A stretch of DNA of 64,000 bases from Anaerococcus sp. Marseille-P3625 (GCF_900232825.1 NZ_OCTP01000011.1:583262-647261); one strand, 5' to 3'. Counted from the stretch's first letter, positions 18,713 through 26,498 are shown. Program-made: numbers and translations. Notes: a model not told the origin generated them from the letters alone.

Positions 18713-19024
18713 TTATTCCTCCTCGTTTTCTTTCTTATTTTCTATTTTATTTAGTGATTTAACTATAAAATTCTTGTAGACCTTATCTCCTTTTTTATTT
18801 TCTTTGAAATATCCAAAGACATGGATTAGATCTCCTTTTTCAAATTCTTTTGCAATTTCTACCTTTTCTCCATATACTGAGCAATTTGTATATTCCTTGC
18901 CCTTTCCATAATTTTTTACAAGAGCAAAATTTGCTACTTTAACATTTTCTCCATCTTTTTCAAATTCTGAAAATTCAGCTTCCTTAACTAAATTTGCATT
19001 AATATTTATCATTTCTCTATCCAT
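18713..19024 (-). CDS. ssb: Single-stranded DNA-binding protein (ICE-encoded)
   Basis: This 103-residue OB-fold protein (KVANFALVKNYGKGKEYTNC, DLIHVFGYFKENKKGDKVYKN) has an acidic C-terminal tip (ENEEE), the tail SSBs use to recruit partners. It is shorter than housekeeping SSB and resembles small SSB-like proteins of Tn1549-family elements. It would protect transferred single strands. It lies directly before maff2 and is preceded by a hairpin/U-tract and an eight-codon leader ORF, suggesting attenuation. Confidence 0.75.
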   Translation of the reverse strand: MDREMININANLVKEAEFSEFEKDGENVKVANFALVKNYGKGKEYTNCSVYGEKVEIAKEFEKGDLIHVFGYFKENKKGDKVYKNFIVKSLNKIENKKENEEE

Positions 19025-19056
19025 TAATTTCTTCTCCTTAATCCATAAATTTCAAT

Positions 19057-19089
19057 TAAAAAAGCGACTGAACTTATATTTCAATCGCT
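19057..19089 (-). promoter_or_regulatory. Attenuator-like hairpin and U-tract upstream of ssb
   Basis: Read leftward, the arms AGCGATTGA (19089 downward) and TCAGTCGCT are followed by six U residues; the ssb Shine-Dalgarno AAGGAG and ATG follow within about 35 bases. It lies right after the leader ORF at 19114-19140. It could be a terminator of upstream transcription or a regulated attenuator. Confidence 0.55.
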
Positions 19090-19113
19090 AAATGTCTTAT
19101 ATATTAAATTGTT

Positions 19114-19140
19114 TTAAGTGGGACTTCTTATCCTTACCAT
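19114..19140 (-). CDS. Eight-codon leader peptide ORF upstream of ssb
   Basis: GGAGG, a five-base spacer, then ATG and the codons for MVRIRSPT and TAA lie between two hairpin/U-tract elements. The strong ribosome-binding site in front of a very short ORF directly preceding a terminator-like hairpin is the layout of a translation-coupled leader peptide. There is no run of one amino acid to name a signal; two Arg codons (AGG, AGA) are present. This is inferred from position only. Confidence 0.4.
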   Translation of the reverse strand: MVRIRSPT

Positions 19141-19163
19141 TTTTACCTCCTAATTTTGATTAT

Positions 19164-19198
19164 AAAAAAAGACGATAGAGTTTTTAATTTCTATCGCC
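19164..19198 (-). terminator. Hairpin with U-tract after the small acidic ORF
   Basis: Read leftward, the arms GGCGATAG (from 19198) and CTATCGTC are followed by seven U residues (19170-19164). It lies 17 bases after the stop of the gene at 19215-19490 and 15-20 bases before the leader ORF's GGAGG. Its stem is nearly identical to hairpins at 20555-20580 and 39271-39300. Confidence 0.65.
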
Positions 19199-19214
19199 TG
19201 TTAATACCTTATTT

Positions 19215-19490
19215 CTAGTCTTCTAAAATCGATACTTCAAGGTCTATCGCTTTAAATGTAACAGTTATTCCTACTTCGTCCTTTACTGTTTTTTCAAATA
19301 GCTCAGCTATATCATATGGGGACATATCGTATATATCTTCATACCATTCATTGCTTTCATCGTACATTGTCTCACATATTGCTTCAATATAATTTTTCTT
19401 ATCCATTGTGAGTTCTGTATCACTTTCTAAAATAAACTGCTCGCCATTTATATTTAATATAATTAAAGATGATTTTCTATTTTCACACAT
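19215..19490 (-). CDS. Small acidic protein of the ICE transfer operon
   Basis: This 91-residue hypothetical protein is acidic overall (SNEWYEDIYDMSPYDIAELF), with mixed beta and helix predicted by eye and no signal or membrane segment. GGAGAAAG precedes the ATG. It lies 18 bases downstream of the virD4 C-terminal segment and upstream of ssb, so it is part of the transfer operon. I do not recognise the family. Confidence 0.6.
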   Translation of the reverse strand: MCENRKSSLIILNINGEQFILESDTELTMDKKNYIEAICETMYDESNEWYEDIYDMSPYDIAELFEKTVKDEVGITVTFKAIDLEVSILED

Positions 19491-19508
19491 TTTACTTTCT
19501 CCATAAAA

Positions 19509-20314
19509 TCAAATGTTTAACCTATTTATTTTATAACTAGATTTTAACTTTACCTTATCTCTATTTGTTAAATACTCTTCCACATCAAACAAGTTTCTCT
19601 TATCATAATCTTCCAACAACTTATAATTCTTATGCTTTGTAATATCAAATTTATCAGATAAGAAAGGTCTTACTCCTCTTAGTTGATATATGCACTTACC
19701 GCCATCCATTACAGTTATTTCATCTTGACTCATAAGTTCCTTCCCAGTCTTTTGATAATTTAGACCAAAGGATTTTTGGTTTGATCTTGTTTCTGATGTG
19801 TTATATAGGTCTATGGTTTCTTTTCCTAATGTTTCAGATAATTCTTTTACTGTTGTTTTTTCTTTTCCTCCTAGAAAGAGTGTGGAATCACAGTTACCAA
19901 CTATTGTATCCGCATGGTCTTTATAGATTGCTTTTAATTGAGATTGTGCTTGCAGTATTATGCTTGCTGATATTTCCCTTGAACGAATTGTTGCTATTAG
20001 TTTCTCAAATTTAGGAATTAATCCTATATTGGCAAACTCATCAAGTAGACATCTAACATGAACTGGAAGTCTTCCACCATACACATCATCTGCCTTATCA
20101 CATAGTAGATTAAATAATTGAGAATACATTATTGAGACTACAAAGTTAAAGGTATCATCTGTATCTGATATTATTACGAATAAAGCAGTTTTTCTATCTC
20201 CAATTTTATCAAGCTCTAGTTCATCTTCACTCATTAGTTCTCTGAGCTCTCTTATGTCAAAAGGTGCAAGTCTTGCTCCACAAGATATTAGAATTGACTT
20301 GGCAGTTTTTCCTG
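19509..20314 (-). pseudogene. virD4: VirD4/TraG coupling protein, 3' fragment
   Basis: The C-terminal part of a VirD4-type coupling ATPase resumes in frame from the left IME junction: GKTAKSILISCGARLAPFDI, then Walker B in VRCLLDEFANIG, and the conserved end ELMSQDEITVMDGGKCIYQL. Joined to the 5' fragment at 35452-36442 through the shared CAGGA, it reads KYKLAAGKTAKS and reconstitutes a full-length protein. The annotatable ATG at 20234 is only an internal Met. The fragment has Walker B but no Walker A, so the coupling protein is inactive while the IME is present. Confidence 0.9.
20310..20314. repeat. Left attachment core of the IME
   Basis: TCCTG occurs here and at 35447-35451; on the virD4 strand it reads CAGGA. 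Outside, virD4 continues as AAAACTGCC; inside, the IME begins TAACAACTTGTC, with a small palindrome ACAACTTGT (20317-20325). This is the junction of element and coding sequence. Confidence 0.8.
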
Positions 20315-20335
20315 TAACAACTTGTCAAGGACTTT

Positions 20336-20521
20336 CTAATCATTTTTATGAGGTTTTTTATCTTTTTCTCGCTCCATTTCTCTAAGCATTATCCTTTTCA
20401 ATTTATCTTGCATGGTTTCAGTCGCATTTTCATTAAAATGGACAATAACCTCATAAGTTACTTTTCCAATCTTCTTTATAGTCTTTGTTCCTGTATTATG
20501 TTCATTTCTGTTTTCATTCAT
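20336..20521 (-). CDS. tnpW: Transposon-encoded protein TnpW
   Basis: This 61-residue protein (KKIGKVTYEVIVHFNENATE, then TMQDKLKRIML and a charged C-terminus) matches TnpW, the small ORF found at the end opposite the recombinase in Tn4451-type elements. Its function in the family is not established. It lies 22 bases from the left junction and is preceded by AGGAGG and by a hairpin/U-tract. Confidence 0.8.
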   Translation of the reverse strand: MNENRNEHNTGTKTIKKIGKVTYEVIVHFNENATETMQDKLKRIMLREMEREKDKKPHKND

Positions 20522-20547
20522 ATTATTTTCCTCCTATTAGTTGCAAT

Positions 20548-20580
20548 TAAAAAAGACGATAGAGTTTTATTTCTACCGCC
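20548..20580 (-). promoter_or_regulatory. Hairpin with U-tract upstream of tnpW
   Basis: Read leftward, GGCGGTAG and CTATCGTC arms (20580-20555, with one G-U pair) are followed by U residues (20554-20548), then the tnpW AGGAGG about 15 bases on. The stem sequence is almost that of 19171-19198 in the ICE. It sits 50 bases after the ORF6N gene stop, so it may also terminate that transcript. Confidence 0.55.
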
Positions 20581-20630
20581 TTTCGCAAGTCTTATAGCTA
20601 TTCATTGAATAACGCTTTAGCATTTACATA

Positions 20631-21638
20631 TTAAAGTTTCAAATCCTTATTGTTCAGCATTCCGCCAAACATCATATGATACATATCCTTGGAAGATTCC
20701 TCTATCTTTGTAATGCTTGATATTTTATTTCCTGCATCTTTTGATGAAGCTCCGCAAAGATAAAAGGCTTCATTTTCTGTTCCATAGTCAATAGCAATAT
20801 ACCTATCGTGATATTTTTTCCCTGCAACTTTCATCTTAAGATTGATATTAGGGTAATCTTTTCTAAAATCGTTTAGGATATTTTTTGTAAGCATATCCTT
20901 GTTTTTCACATTGTCGCTAAATACTATAACCTCAATATTGTCTTTTGCAGCCCTTAATAATTCCAAGGTTTTCAAACCTATATAGTTATCTATAACATAA
21001 ATGCTTTCCTTTGCAGACTTATATATTTTTGTATAAGCAACATCTGCTTCAATCTTATCTCCATTCATTAAAAGGAAATGCTTGTAAGTGTCTGGATCTA
21101 TAAAATTATCCATAACCTTTTTCAAATCTTCTTTTGTAGCCATTTGCAATTTTATTTCAGCTATATCCTTTGTATTTTGATTTGTCTGTACTGCTATTTG
21201 AACTAATTCTTTTGAACCGATAAAATCTTGGTTTTCAATGATAAAATCTTTCATTTGCTTAAATGTTCTAACTAAAGCTCTGCTTTGCTTAACAGCAAGT
21301 TCACCTCTTAATACAGTCATCAGCATATAAATACCTTGTTCTGTAAAGGCATAAGGATTGTATTTAATATTACTTCCTCTACCAGTCCCTCTGTTCAAGG
21401 TGAAATTTTTGCACCTTGAAAGTTCTACCATTTCTTCGTCCGTTAATTGGAACATGAAGTCTTCACCTTCAAATTTTTCTGCGTTGTTTTTCACCTGTCT
21501 ATTAAAGTTTTTAGTTTCATACCCATATATTTCGGCTAAATCTGAATCAAGCATTACTTTTTGCCCACGAATAAGATATATTTTTTCTTGTATAGTTTTA
21601 TTATCCACAATAACTATCTCTTTATTTTCTTCTGCCAT
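20631..21638 (-). CDS. ORF6N-domain protein with C-terminal phospholipase D-like domain
   Basis: This 335-residue protein has an N-terminal ORF6N DNA-binding domain (about residues 10-100; RGQKVMLDSDLAEIYGYETK, PYAFTEQGIYMLMTVLRG). A linker and a C-terminal domain with KYHDRYIAID and LCGASSKDAGNKISS (about 275-310) resemble a single PLD-type HKD half-site with the Lys changed. ORF6N proteins are phage or element regulators. The frame is open to 21656, but GGAGG eight bases before the ATG at 21638 fixes the start. It lies between the small RHH-like gene and tnpW in the IME. A regulatory or defence role is possible. Confidence 0.75.
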   Translation of the reverse strand: MAEENKEIVIVDNKTIQEKIYLIRGQKVMLDSDLAEIYGYETKNFNRQVKNNAEKFEGEDFMFQLTDEEMVELSRCKNFTLNRGTGRGSNIKYNPYAFTEQGIYMLMTVLRGELAVKQSRALVRTFKQMKDFIIENQDFIGSKELVQIAVQTNQNTKDIAEIKLQMATKEDLKKVMDNFIDPDTYKHFLLMNGDKIEADVAYTKIYKSAKESIYVIDNYIGLKTLELLRAAKDNIEVIVFSDNVKNKDMLTKNILNDFRKDYPNINLKMKVAGKKYHDRYIAIDYGTENEAFYLCGASSKDAGNKISSITKIEESSKDMYHMMFGGMLNNKDLKL

Positions 21639-21659
21639 GAAATGCACCTCCAACATTAT

Positions 21660-21983
21660 CTAAATTCTTTTATATTTTTCTACTCCACCTTCAGCTTTTC
21701 CGATGTGTTCCACATTTTTTACAAGTCCCTTATTTACATTTTCATAAAACCATCTACCAATCAATGCCGGAGGTGTTGCGATTAACTCTCTTAAAACAAA
21801 TTCTTTGCCCTTCGGTAAAGAGCTAATTTTGTTCAATAAGGTAGTATATAGGTCAGCATAGCTTGTATTTTCTTGTAAACTGCTACACTTACAATATTCA
21901 GTAACGCTTGGGAAACCTCCCTCTATTGCTTTTTTAGTTAAGATTTCAAGTTCTTCATCGGTTACAGTAAATTGAATTCGCAT
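21660..21983 (-). CDS. Small ribbon-helix-helix-like / DUF1413-like protein
   Basis: This 107-residue protein has an N-terminal MRIQFTVTDEELEILTKKA, reminiscent of a ribbon-helix-helix or MobC-type start. Its C-terminal part (SLPKGKEFVLRELI, ALIGRWFYENV) resembles DUF1413. It could be a DNA-binding relaxosome accessory or regulator. It lies upstream of the ORF6N gene with about 20 bases between the stop and the next start. The 170 bases to the replication gene show no other gene. Confidence 0.5.
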   Translation of the reverse strand: MRIQFTVTDEELEILTKKAIEGGFPSVTEYCKCSSLQENTSYADLYTTLLNKISSLPKGKEFVLRELIATPPALIGRWFYENVNKGLVKNVEHIGKAEGGVEKYKRI

Positions 21984-22156
21984 TTATATATCCTCTCCTT
22001 ATAACTGAGTTTATTACCATATCATTATCATTTTATCATAAATACGATATTTTTTCCATACTGCAATTTTGAGCCCTATTTTACACTTAGCTATAGTCTG
22101 ATACCTATTTTATCATTAACGCTCTAAAAACACCTTTCCACCGTCTTATACGAGGC

Positions 22157-22909
22157 CTACAAGTGTTCCCCCTTGTCATAATCTTCAAAGGTATATACTT
22201 TTGATTTACTGTTTTCCTTTAATTTCCCTTTGTCCTGTTCATACCAATGAACCAAGGTCGCATAATGGTCTTTGTAGTTTCTTCCTGTACTTTGCATATA
22301 GGTTGACAGCTTCTCTATCATTTTATCCCTATGACATTGCATTTTATCCTTTAATTTTCCATATTCTTCATCAGTTAAGGAAACATTTTTATATTCTCCA
22401 TAAAGGGAGGGGGATATTTTTTCTTTCTCCCCCTCTTTTTCTAACTCTATATCTATCTCTTTCTCTATCTCTATCTCTCCGTTGCAGTTTTGTTGCAAAA
22501 GGTTGCAAGGTGTTGCACCAGTGTTGCATTGCAACGCTTTTTGTCCTCTTGATTTCCTCGAACGCCTTGTAGACGCTGTTTCTGAACCTATAAGACTTGG
22601 GATTTCTGTTAAAAAATACTCGTCATTTTCTGTGATTATCTCCATCAATCCTTGTGCTACAAGATAATTTACTGTAACCATTACATCATCTTCCGTTTCA
22701 TCAATCGTTAAGGCAAGCTCTTTGATAAAGTCTGTTTCTACTCCGTCATAATACAGTTTCCCACTGTCTTTTAAGCTAAGCAAAAGCAATTTAAGATAGA
22801 TGATTGTATAAGTATCTCCTCCTGATATTTTTCGTAGCCTTTTGATTCTCTTATCTGTAAAAAAATCTTCTTTCAATTTTAACCAATAATATCTTCTGTT
22901 GTCTGCCAT
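22157..22909 (-). CDS. Replication initiator (phage replisome organiser-type N-terminus)
   Basis: The 250 residues start MADNRRYYWLKLKEDFFTDK, and RRLRKISGGDTYTIIYLKLL-type winged-helix features mark the phage replisome organiser N-terminal domain. The C-terminus (SLTDEEYGKLKDKM, YMQSTGRNYKDHYATLVHWY) is the segment shared by RepA/DnaD-like element initiators. It probably allows the excised IME to replicate. It lies 2 bases downstream of the relaxase gene, so the two are likely co-translated. Confidence 0.8.
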   Translation of the reverse strand: MADNRRYYWLKLKEDFFTDKRIKRLRKISGGDTYTIIYLKLLLLSLKDSGKLYYDGVETDFIKELALTIDETEDDVMVTVNYLVAQGLMEIITENDEYFLTEIPSLIGSETASTRRSRKSRGQKALQCNTGATPCNLLQQNCNGEIEIEKEIDIELEKEGEKEKISPSLYGEYKNVSLTDEEYGKLKDKMQCHRDKMIEKLSTYMQSTGRNYKDHYATLVHWYEQDKGKLKENSKSKVYTFEDYDKGEHL

Positions 22910-22911
22910 CT

Positions 22912-24564
22912 TTATCTTTCTTCCCCTGTATTTTTATAATTTTCTTTAGCCTTTTCCTTGGCTTTTTGTTTGTACTGCTCCTTTCTTTCCTCTTGCTCTT
23001 GGAATTTTTTCAGCTGTGCAATTACACTTGGTTTATCTCCTCTCTTAATTGCCTTGTCTATCTCTATGGATAAATCTATTCCATACTCATCATTGACAAT
23101 CTTTACTGCATATTTGATATGGTCTATCTGCTTAAATTCATCTTGTACTTTAGCTTTATCTTCGCTTAAGTCTTGTATCTCTTTTTCAAGGCTTGATATT
23201 TCTTTTTGCCAATCATTTAATTTTATGGCTGATGTCCCGGTAAACTTTTCTATAATCTTTCTTGCTCTTAGGTATCTGTCTATTTCCTTTTTATGAGAAT
23301 TGTAAAAACTGTCTTTGAATATGGTTTTGCTTTTGTATTCCTGATAGACTTCTTTGTTTTCTTTGATAGAATCTATGCAGCTTACACACTGATTTAGGTC
23401 TTTAATTCTTTGTGTTTTACTCTGAATATCACCACTTATATTTTTACTTTGCTTTGCCAGTTCAAAGACTTTTCCTTGTAGGTCTGCTATGGTTTGAAGT
23501 TTATTATCTTTCAAATAGTATATTGCTTTTACAAATCTCTTTAGGTCTGCATTTCCCTTTTTTATCTGTCCGTAGTAGGATAAATTTTTTGTTTTTTCTC
23601 CCTGTATCTCGTTGTAGATAGAAATATACTCATAGAGGTTAAAGAGTTCCGCTTTGTTCTCCAGTTCATCTTTTTTGGTCTGTTTATACTCATCGTATTT
23701 TGCTTGCAGATTTCCAAGTAAAGAGTCTATCCAAGAAGTGATTTCTTTTATCTTGTTCTTGATAACTTTTACTAAAGAGTTATGCTTTTTGATTTCTCTG
23801 TTGATATTTCCTTTGTCGGTTTCTATTCCTTTTTTCTCTAAGGCACTGGCACTTGCTCCCATGTGAATGGTTGGGATTTCTTCTATCCCTTGTCTTTTGT
23901 AGGAACGATGATCCACTCTCTTTTCCTGATGATTTTTTTCTAAATACTGATTACAAAGACTTGCAAAATTCTCTCTCCATTTCTCTGCGTTTCCTTTATT
24001 GTTCCAGTCTGTCAGCTCTACTTTTATTGTTTTCGGTTTCCCATTTTTATTTAGAATTTTATTGCCATAATCATCAAGAATATATTCTTTTTTTGACTTT
24101 GCTTGCCACTGTCCTTTTTCATTGATTGGTCTGAGGGTAGTCATAATATGTGCATGGATATTATTATTTTCTTCATCACTTTCATCATGGATTGCAAGGT
24201 CTGCTATCATTCCTTTTGATACAAAATTTTCTTGTATGAAGTCGGTAATGAGTTTCTTATTTTCTTCAAATGATAATTCTTTTGGTAAGGCGATAATGAA
24301 GTTTCTTGCAAGCTGTGCGTTACTTGCTTTCTCATTTAGTTCAACGCTATTCCATAAAGTAGTTCTATCTTTTAATGCTATGGGAACATTCTCCGGCAAG
24401 AAGATTTCTGAATGTAAAAGTCCCTTTTTATTATGGTAATCGTGAACTTCTCCGTCCCATTCATTTTTGATTTTCTCACAAGAGATATATGCTGCACTTG
24501 CAACTGCCGATTTACTTTTTCCTCTGCTTATCATAGAAATATTAAAGTGAAATGTTTCTGCCAC
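22912..24564 (-). CDS. mobA: MobA/MobL (MOBQ) relaxase of the IME
   Basis: This 550-residue relaxase nicks oriT and pilots the strand in trans through another element's channel. The N-terminal domain has FHFNISMISRGKSKSAVASA and the metal-binding His motif NIHAHIMTTLRP (about residue 138). The C-terminal half is long coiled coil. The start is GTG, seven bases after AAAGGAG. A candidate oriT lies 135 bases upstream (24698-24760), the usual place. The helper could be the host ICE, although that ICE's own coupling gene is broken by this IME. Confidence 0.9.
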   Translation of the reverse strand: MAETFHFNISMISRGKSKSAVASAAYISCEKIKNEWDGEVHDYHNKKGLLHSEIFLPENVPIALKDRTTLWNSVELNEKASNAQLARNFIIALPKELSFEENKKLITDFIQENFVSKGMIADLAIHDESDEENNNIHAHIMTTLRPINEKGQWQAKSKKEYILDDYGNKILNKNGKPKTIKVELTDWNNKGNAEKWRENFASLCNQYLEKNHQEKRVDHRSYKRQGIEEIPTIHMGASASALEKKGIETDKGNINREIKKHNSLVKVIKNKIKEITSWIDSLLGNLQAKYDEYKQTKKDELENKAELFNLYEYISIYNEIQGEKTKNLSYYGQIKKGNADLKRFVKAIYYLKDNKLQTIADLQGKVFELAKQSKNISGDIQSKTQRIKDLNQCVSCIDSIKENKEVYQEYKSKTIFKDSFYNSHKKEIDRYLRARKIIEKFTGTSAIKLNDWQKEISSLEKEIQDLSEDKAKVQDEFKQIDHIKYAVKIVNDEYGIDLSIEIDKAIKRGDKPSVIAQLKKFQEQEERKEQYKQKAKEKAKENYKNTGEER

Positions 24565-24697
24565 TTTTAAGCTCCTTTCATTTTTTGTTTGTTTTCAGGT
24601 AAAGGAAAAAGCAGACAGGTTATTTTTTGTATCTTTTCCTATCTACTTTATCCGTATGTTTTTATTAAGTTTTGGATTTTTAAAGACTTGCTAAAAT

Positions 24698-24760
24698 CCC
24701 TTAGTTTTTCTAAGGGCGCAATTATACACCCTAAAGGGTGCTTTGCGTTCTGCGAAGCTT
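24698..24760. other. Candidate oriT of the IME
   Basis: An inverted repeat CCCTTAG-TTTTT-CTAAGGG (24700-24718) is followed at once by CGCAATTATA and a second inverted repeat CACCC-TAAA-GGGTG (24729-24742). CTAAGGGCGCA resembles the nick region (TAAGTGCGCCCT type) of MOBQ plasmids such as RSF1010 and pSK41. The position just ahead of mobA supports it. The nick site is inferred by likeness only. Confidence 0.55.
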
Positions 24761-24808
24761 TTTGCCCTTGCAGGGAGCTTCTGAAAAAACTAAGGTCTTT
24801 TATTTTAT

Positions 24809-25138
24809 CTACTCTATGTCTGTTTCATCTTCCATATCTTTCCCATTTATCATTTCTTCATAGGCTTGTCTGTATTCTTCTGTGTGAGTAGAGATATTTA
24901 ACAGTTTTTCTATCTCCTCATTGGTAAATATTAGAGGATTTTTAATGACCCTTTCTACTATCAATCCCCTTTGTATGAGCCTGTGATTTCTTCTTTTTCG
25001 TTCCTTTTCATTTGCCAGTTTTTCTAATTTTTTGCCTTGATTTTGTAATTGTTTCAGCTTTACATCGCACTTTTCTCTTTCTTCCTGAAGTTCAGAAATT
25101 TGTTCCTGTACTTCCTGTAATGTTTTTTCTTTCTTCAT
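24809..25138 (-). CDS. DUF3847 family coiled-coil protein
   Basis: This 109-residue, highly charged helical protein (EVQEQISELQEEREKCDVKL, ERKRRNHRLIQRGLIVERVI) matches DUF3847 proteins encoded next to MobA in clostridial and streptococcal mobilizable elements. It may be a relaxosome accessory. The frame is open upstream to 25204, but that region is a hairpin; GGAGG eight bases before the ATG at 25138 sets the start. Confidence 0.78.
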   Translation of the reverse strand: MKKEKTLQEVQEQISELQEEREKCDVKLKQLQNQGKKLEKLANEKERKRRNHRLIQRGLIVERVIKNPLIFTNEEIEKLLNISTHTEEYRQAYEEMINGKDMEDETDIE

Positions 25139-25179
25139 TTTTAATTCCTCCGTTTTGGTATCTGCTTGTTTCCATAAAG

Positions 25180-25213
25180 AAAGGTTAAGCACCTTTTTTG
25201 ACACTTAACCTTT
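25180..25213 (-). promoter_or_regulatory. Hairpin between the sigma factor and DUF3847 genes
   Basis: Perfect ten-base arms AAAGGTTAAG and CTTAACCTTT lie around a 14-base loop; a weak U-rich stretch (TCTTTAT) follows on the leftward strand. It begins about 9 bases after the sigma gene stop and lies 41 bases before the DUF3847 start. Confidence 0.5.
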
Positions 25214-25221
25214 CCAAGTTT

Positions 25222-25638
25222 TTAGATTTTATCTTCTAAAATCTTTCTCAGTTTTTCTAAAATCCTATCCCTCCTCCCACTGATTGCTTGATGTGTAACT
25301 TTCTCTCTTCTGCTGATTGACCTTAGACTTTCTTCTTTGTAGAAGATGGCTTCCATTAGTTCTCGTTCTTCTTTTGTAAGAGTATTTAATGCTTTATGAA
25401 GTTCTTCAATTCGCATTTTTACTTCTACAATTTTTTCTAAGTCTATCTTTTCATCTATGATGTTATCTACAAAGTGTCCATCATGATCCAGTGCCGAAAA
25501 TGGTATTACATTATGCTTCCAATCTTTTCTTTGGAGATACTTTTCATGCTCTGTTATCTTCCAATAGGCTTTGTAGACTTCTTCACTTACAGGTACGGCT
25601 TTGCCTTTTACATAAAGGTAATATTCTTTCTTTGCCAC
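25222..25638 (-). CDS. Sigma-70 family (region 4-like) regulator of the IME
   Basis: This 138-residue protein has a C-terminal sigma-70 region 4-type helix-turn-helix (LTKEERELMEAIFYKEESLR, then SRREKVTHQAISGRRDRIL). The N-terminal part, YYLYVKGKAVPVSEEVYKAY, is characteristic of the small sigma-like proteins of Tn4451/Tn6218-type elements. It probably controls element genes. It lies upstream of DUF3847 and mobA. Two strong hairpins and a 35-codon ORF lie ahead of it. Confidence 0.82.
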   Translation of the reverse strand: MAKKEYYLYVKGKAVPVSEEVYKAYWKITEHEKYLQRKDWKHNVIPFSALDHDGHFVDNIIDEKIDLEKIVEVKMRIEELHKALNTLTKEERELMEAIFYKEESLRSISRREKVTHQAISGRRDRILEKLRKILEDKI

Positions 25639-25682
25639 TTAGTCATCCTCCTTTTTAAGTTCTCTGTTTTGGTTTTGAGAAT

Positions 25683-25722
25683 AAAAAAGGAGGACTTCTA
25701 CACTTTGGCGTAAAAAGTCCTC
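25683..25722 (-). terminator. Strong hairpin with U-tract upstream of the IME sigma factor gene
   Basis: Read leftward, GAGGACTT (25722 downward) and AAGTCCTC arms are followed by C and six U residues. It ends about 45 bases before the sigma factor ATG. It may terminate cargo transcripts or attenuate the sigma gene. Confidence 0.65.
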
Positions 25723-25754
25723 TCGGCTTAAAAACTAATGTTTTATATAATTTT

Positions 25755-25862
25755 CTATTTGGTCGTTTCTGGTAAAGTATTATTGCTATGTGTAAGCAAT
25801 TCCAAGAATAAAAAAGGATAATTATATCGTTCTGTGAAAACCGAAACTATAAGTTTTGACAT
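25755..25862 (-). CDS. Possible 35-residue leader ORF overlapping a long hairpin
   Basis: GGAGGGATAATT precedes ATG at 25862; the frame encodes MSKLIVSVFTERYNYPFLFL followed by 15 more residues (ending PETTK) and TAG at 25755. Its first 16 codons form the long hairpin 25816-25870, so ribosome passage would melt it. The arrangement of leader ORF, terminator and sigma factor gene suggests a regulatory leader. I do not recognise the peptide. Confidence 0.4.
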   Translation of the reverse strand: MSKLIVSVFTERYNYPFLFLELLTHSNNTLPETTK

Positions 25863-25870
25863 AATTATCC
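25809..25870 (-). terminator. Long hairpin with U-tract after the ECF transporter genes
   Basis: Read leftward, perfect arms GGATAATTAT (25870-25861) and ATAATTATCC (25825-25816) enclose a 35-base loop and are followed by U6 (25815-25810). It lies 34 bases after the stop of the S-component gene. It is a plausible intrinsic terminator for the ABC/ECF operon. Confidence 0.65.
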
Positions 25871-25903
25871 CTCCATTATTTTCCCTCCTAAGTAAATTTA
25901 TTA

Positions 25904-26488
25904 TTAAATCACTCCTGCTTTTTCAAAATGCTTTTTGAGTATCTTTGTTGCAACGAATGCTCCTATGCAAGCAAGAACAAATGTTATCAAGGCAAAGCCT
26001 ACTGCCCATGAAACTTTGAAATAAGATAATGCTTCATTTATTTGTGCTTCACTCATTTTCCATTTTGATGCTCTTTCCACAAAAGAAGCTGTTCCGAATA
26101 AAATCACAGGAATTACTGTCCCTAAAAAATCCGCTAATGCAAATATCCCATATCCAATAATCATTCGTCCCTTGCTCTCATAATTTCCTATAATCAAATC
26201 ACATATAATTCCACCGATTACAGCAAAGACTGCATGAGGCAAATGTCCTCCTGACAATGCAATTAAACCAAGAAGCGTTCCTGATATTGTAAATACGCCC
26301 TTCTTTTTAACTTTCAAAGCCATAAGGATATAAACGGTAGCAGCTACCATAAAGCTAACTCCTGAAGCAATAAATCCTCCAATCACTGTTGTTGCCATAG
26401 CAAATGCAACCGCCATGTATATGACAATTCCAATTGCATTAAAGATTCCGATTGTAATAAAATCACGACCATTTAATTTGTTTTTCAT
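25904..26488 (-). CDS. ECF transporter S component (MptD/Trep_Strep family)
   Basis: This 194-residue membrane protein has about five or six hydrophobic helices (FNAIGIVIYMAVAFAMATTV, LIALSGGHLPHAVFAVIGGI, ILFGTASFVER). The sequence fits the MptD/Trep_Strep family of energy-coupling-factor substrate-binding subunits. The ligand is not known. It is last in a tight five-gene transport operon, 10 bases after the EcfT gene. Confidence 0.82.
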   Translation of the reverse strand: MKNKLNGRDFITIGIFNAIGIVIYMAVAFAMATTVIGGFIASGVSFMVAATVYILMALKVKKKGVFTISGTLLGLIALSGGHLPHAVFAVIGGIICDLIIGNYESKGRMIIGYGIFALADFLGTVIPVILFGTASFVERASKWKMSEAQINEALSYFKVSWAVGFALITFVLACIGAFVATKILKKHFEKAGVI

Positions 26489-26498
26489 AAAAGTCCTC

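Noticed and set aside
19509-20234. Independent small TraG-like gene starting at the internal ATG
   Set aside because: Coding similarity continues upstream without a break to the IME junction at 20314; it is the cut 3' part of virD4.
20585-20630. 16-codon leader ORF upstream of the tnpW hairpin (MLKRYSMNSYKTCERR)
   Set aside because: It has no Shine-Dalgarno sequence and starts a few bases after the preceding stop; not supportable beyond the hairpin itself.
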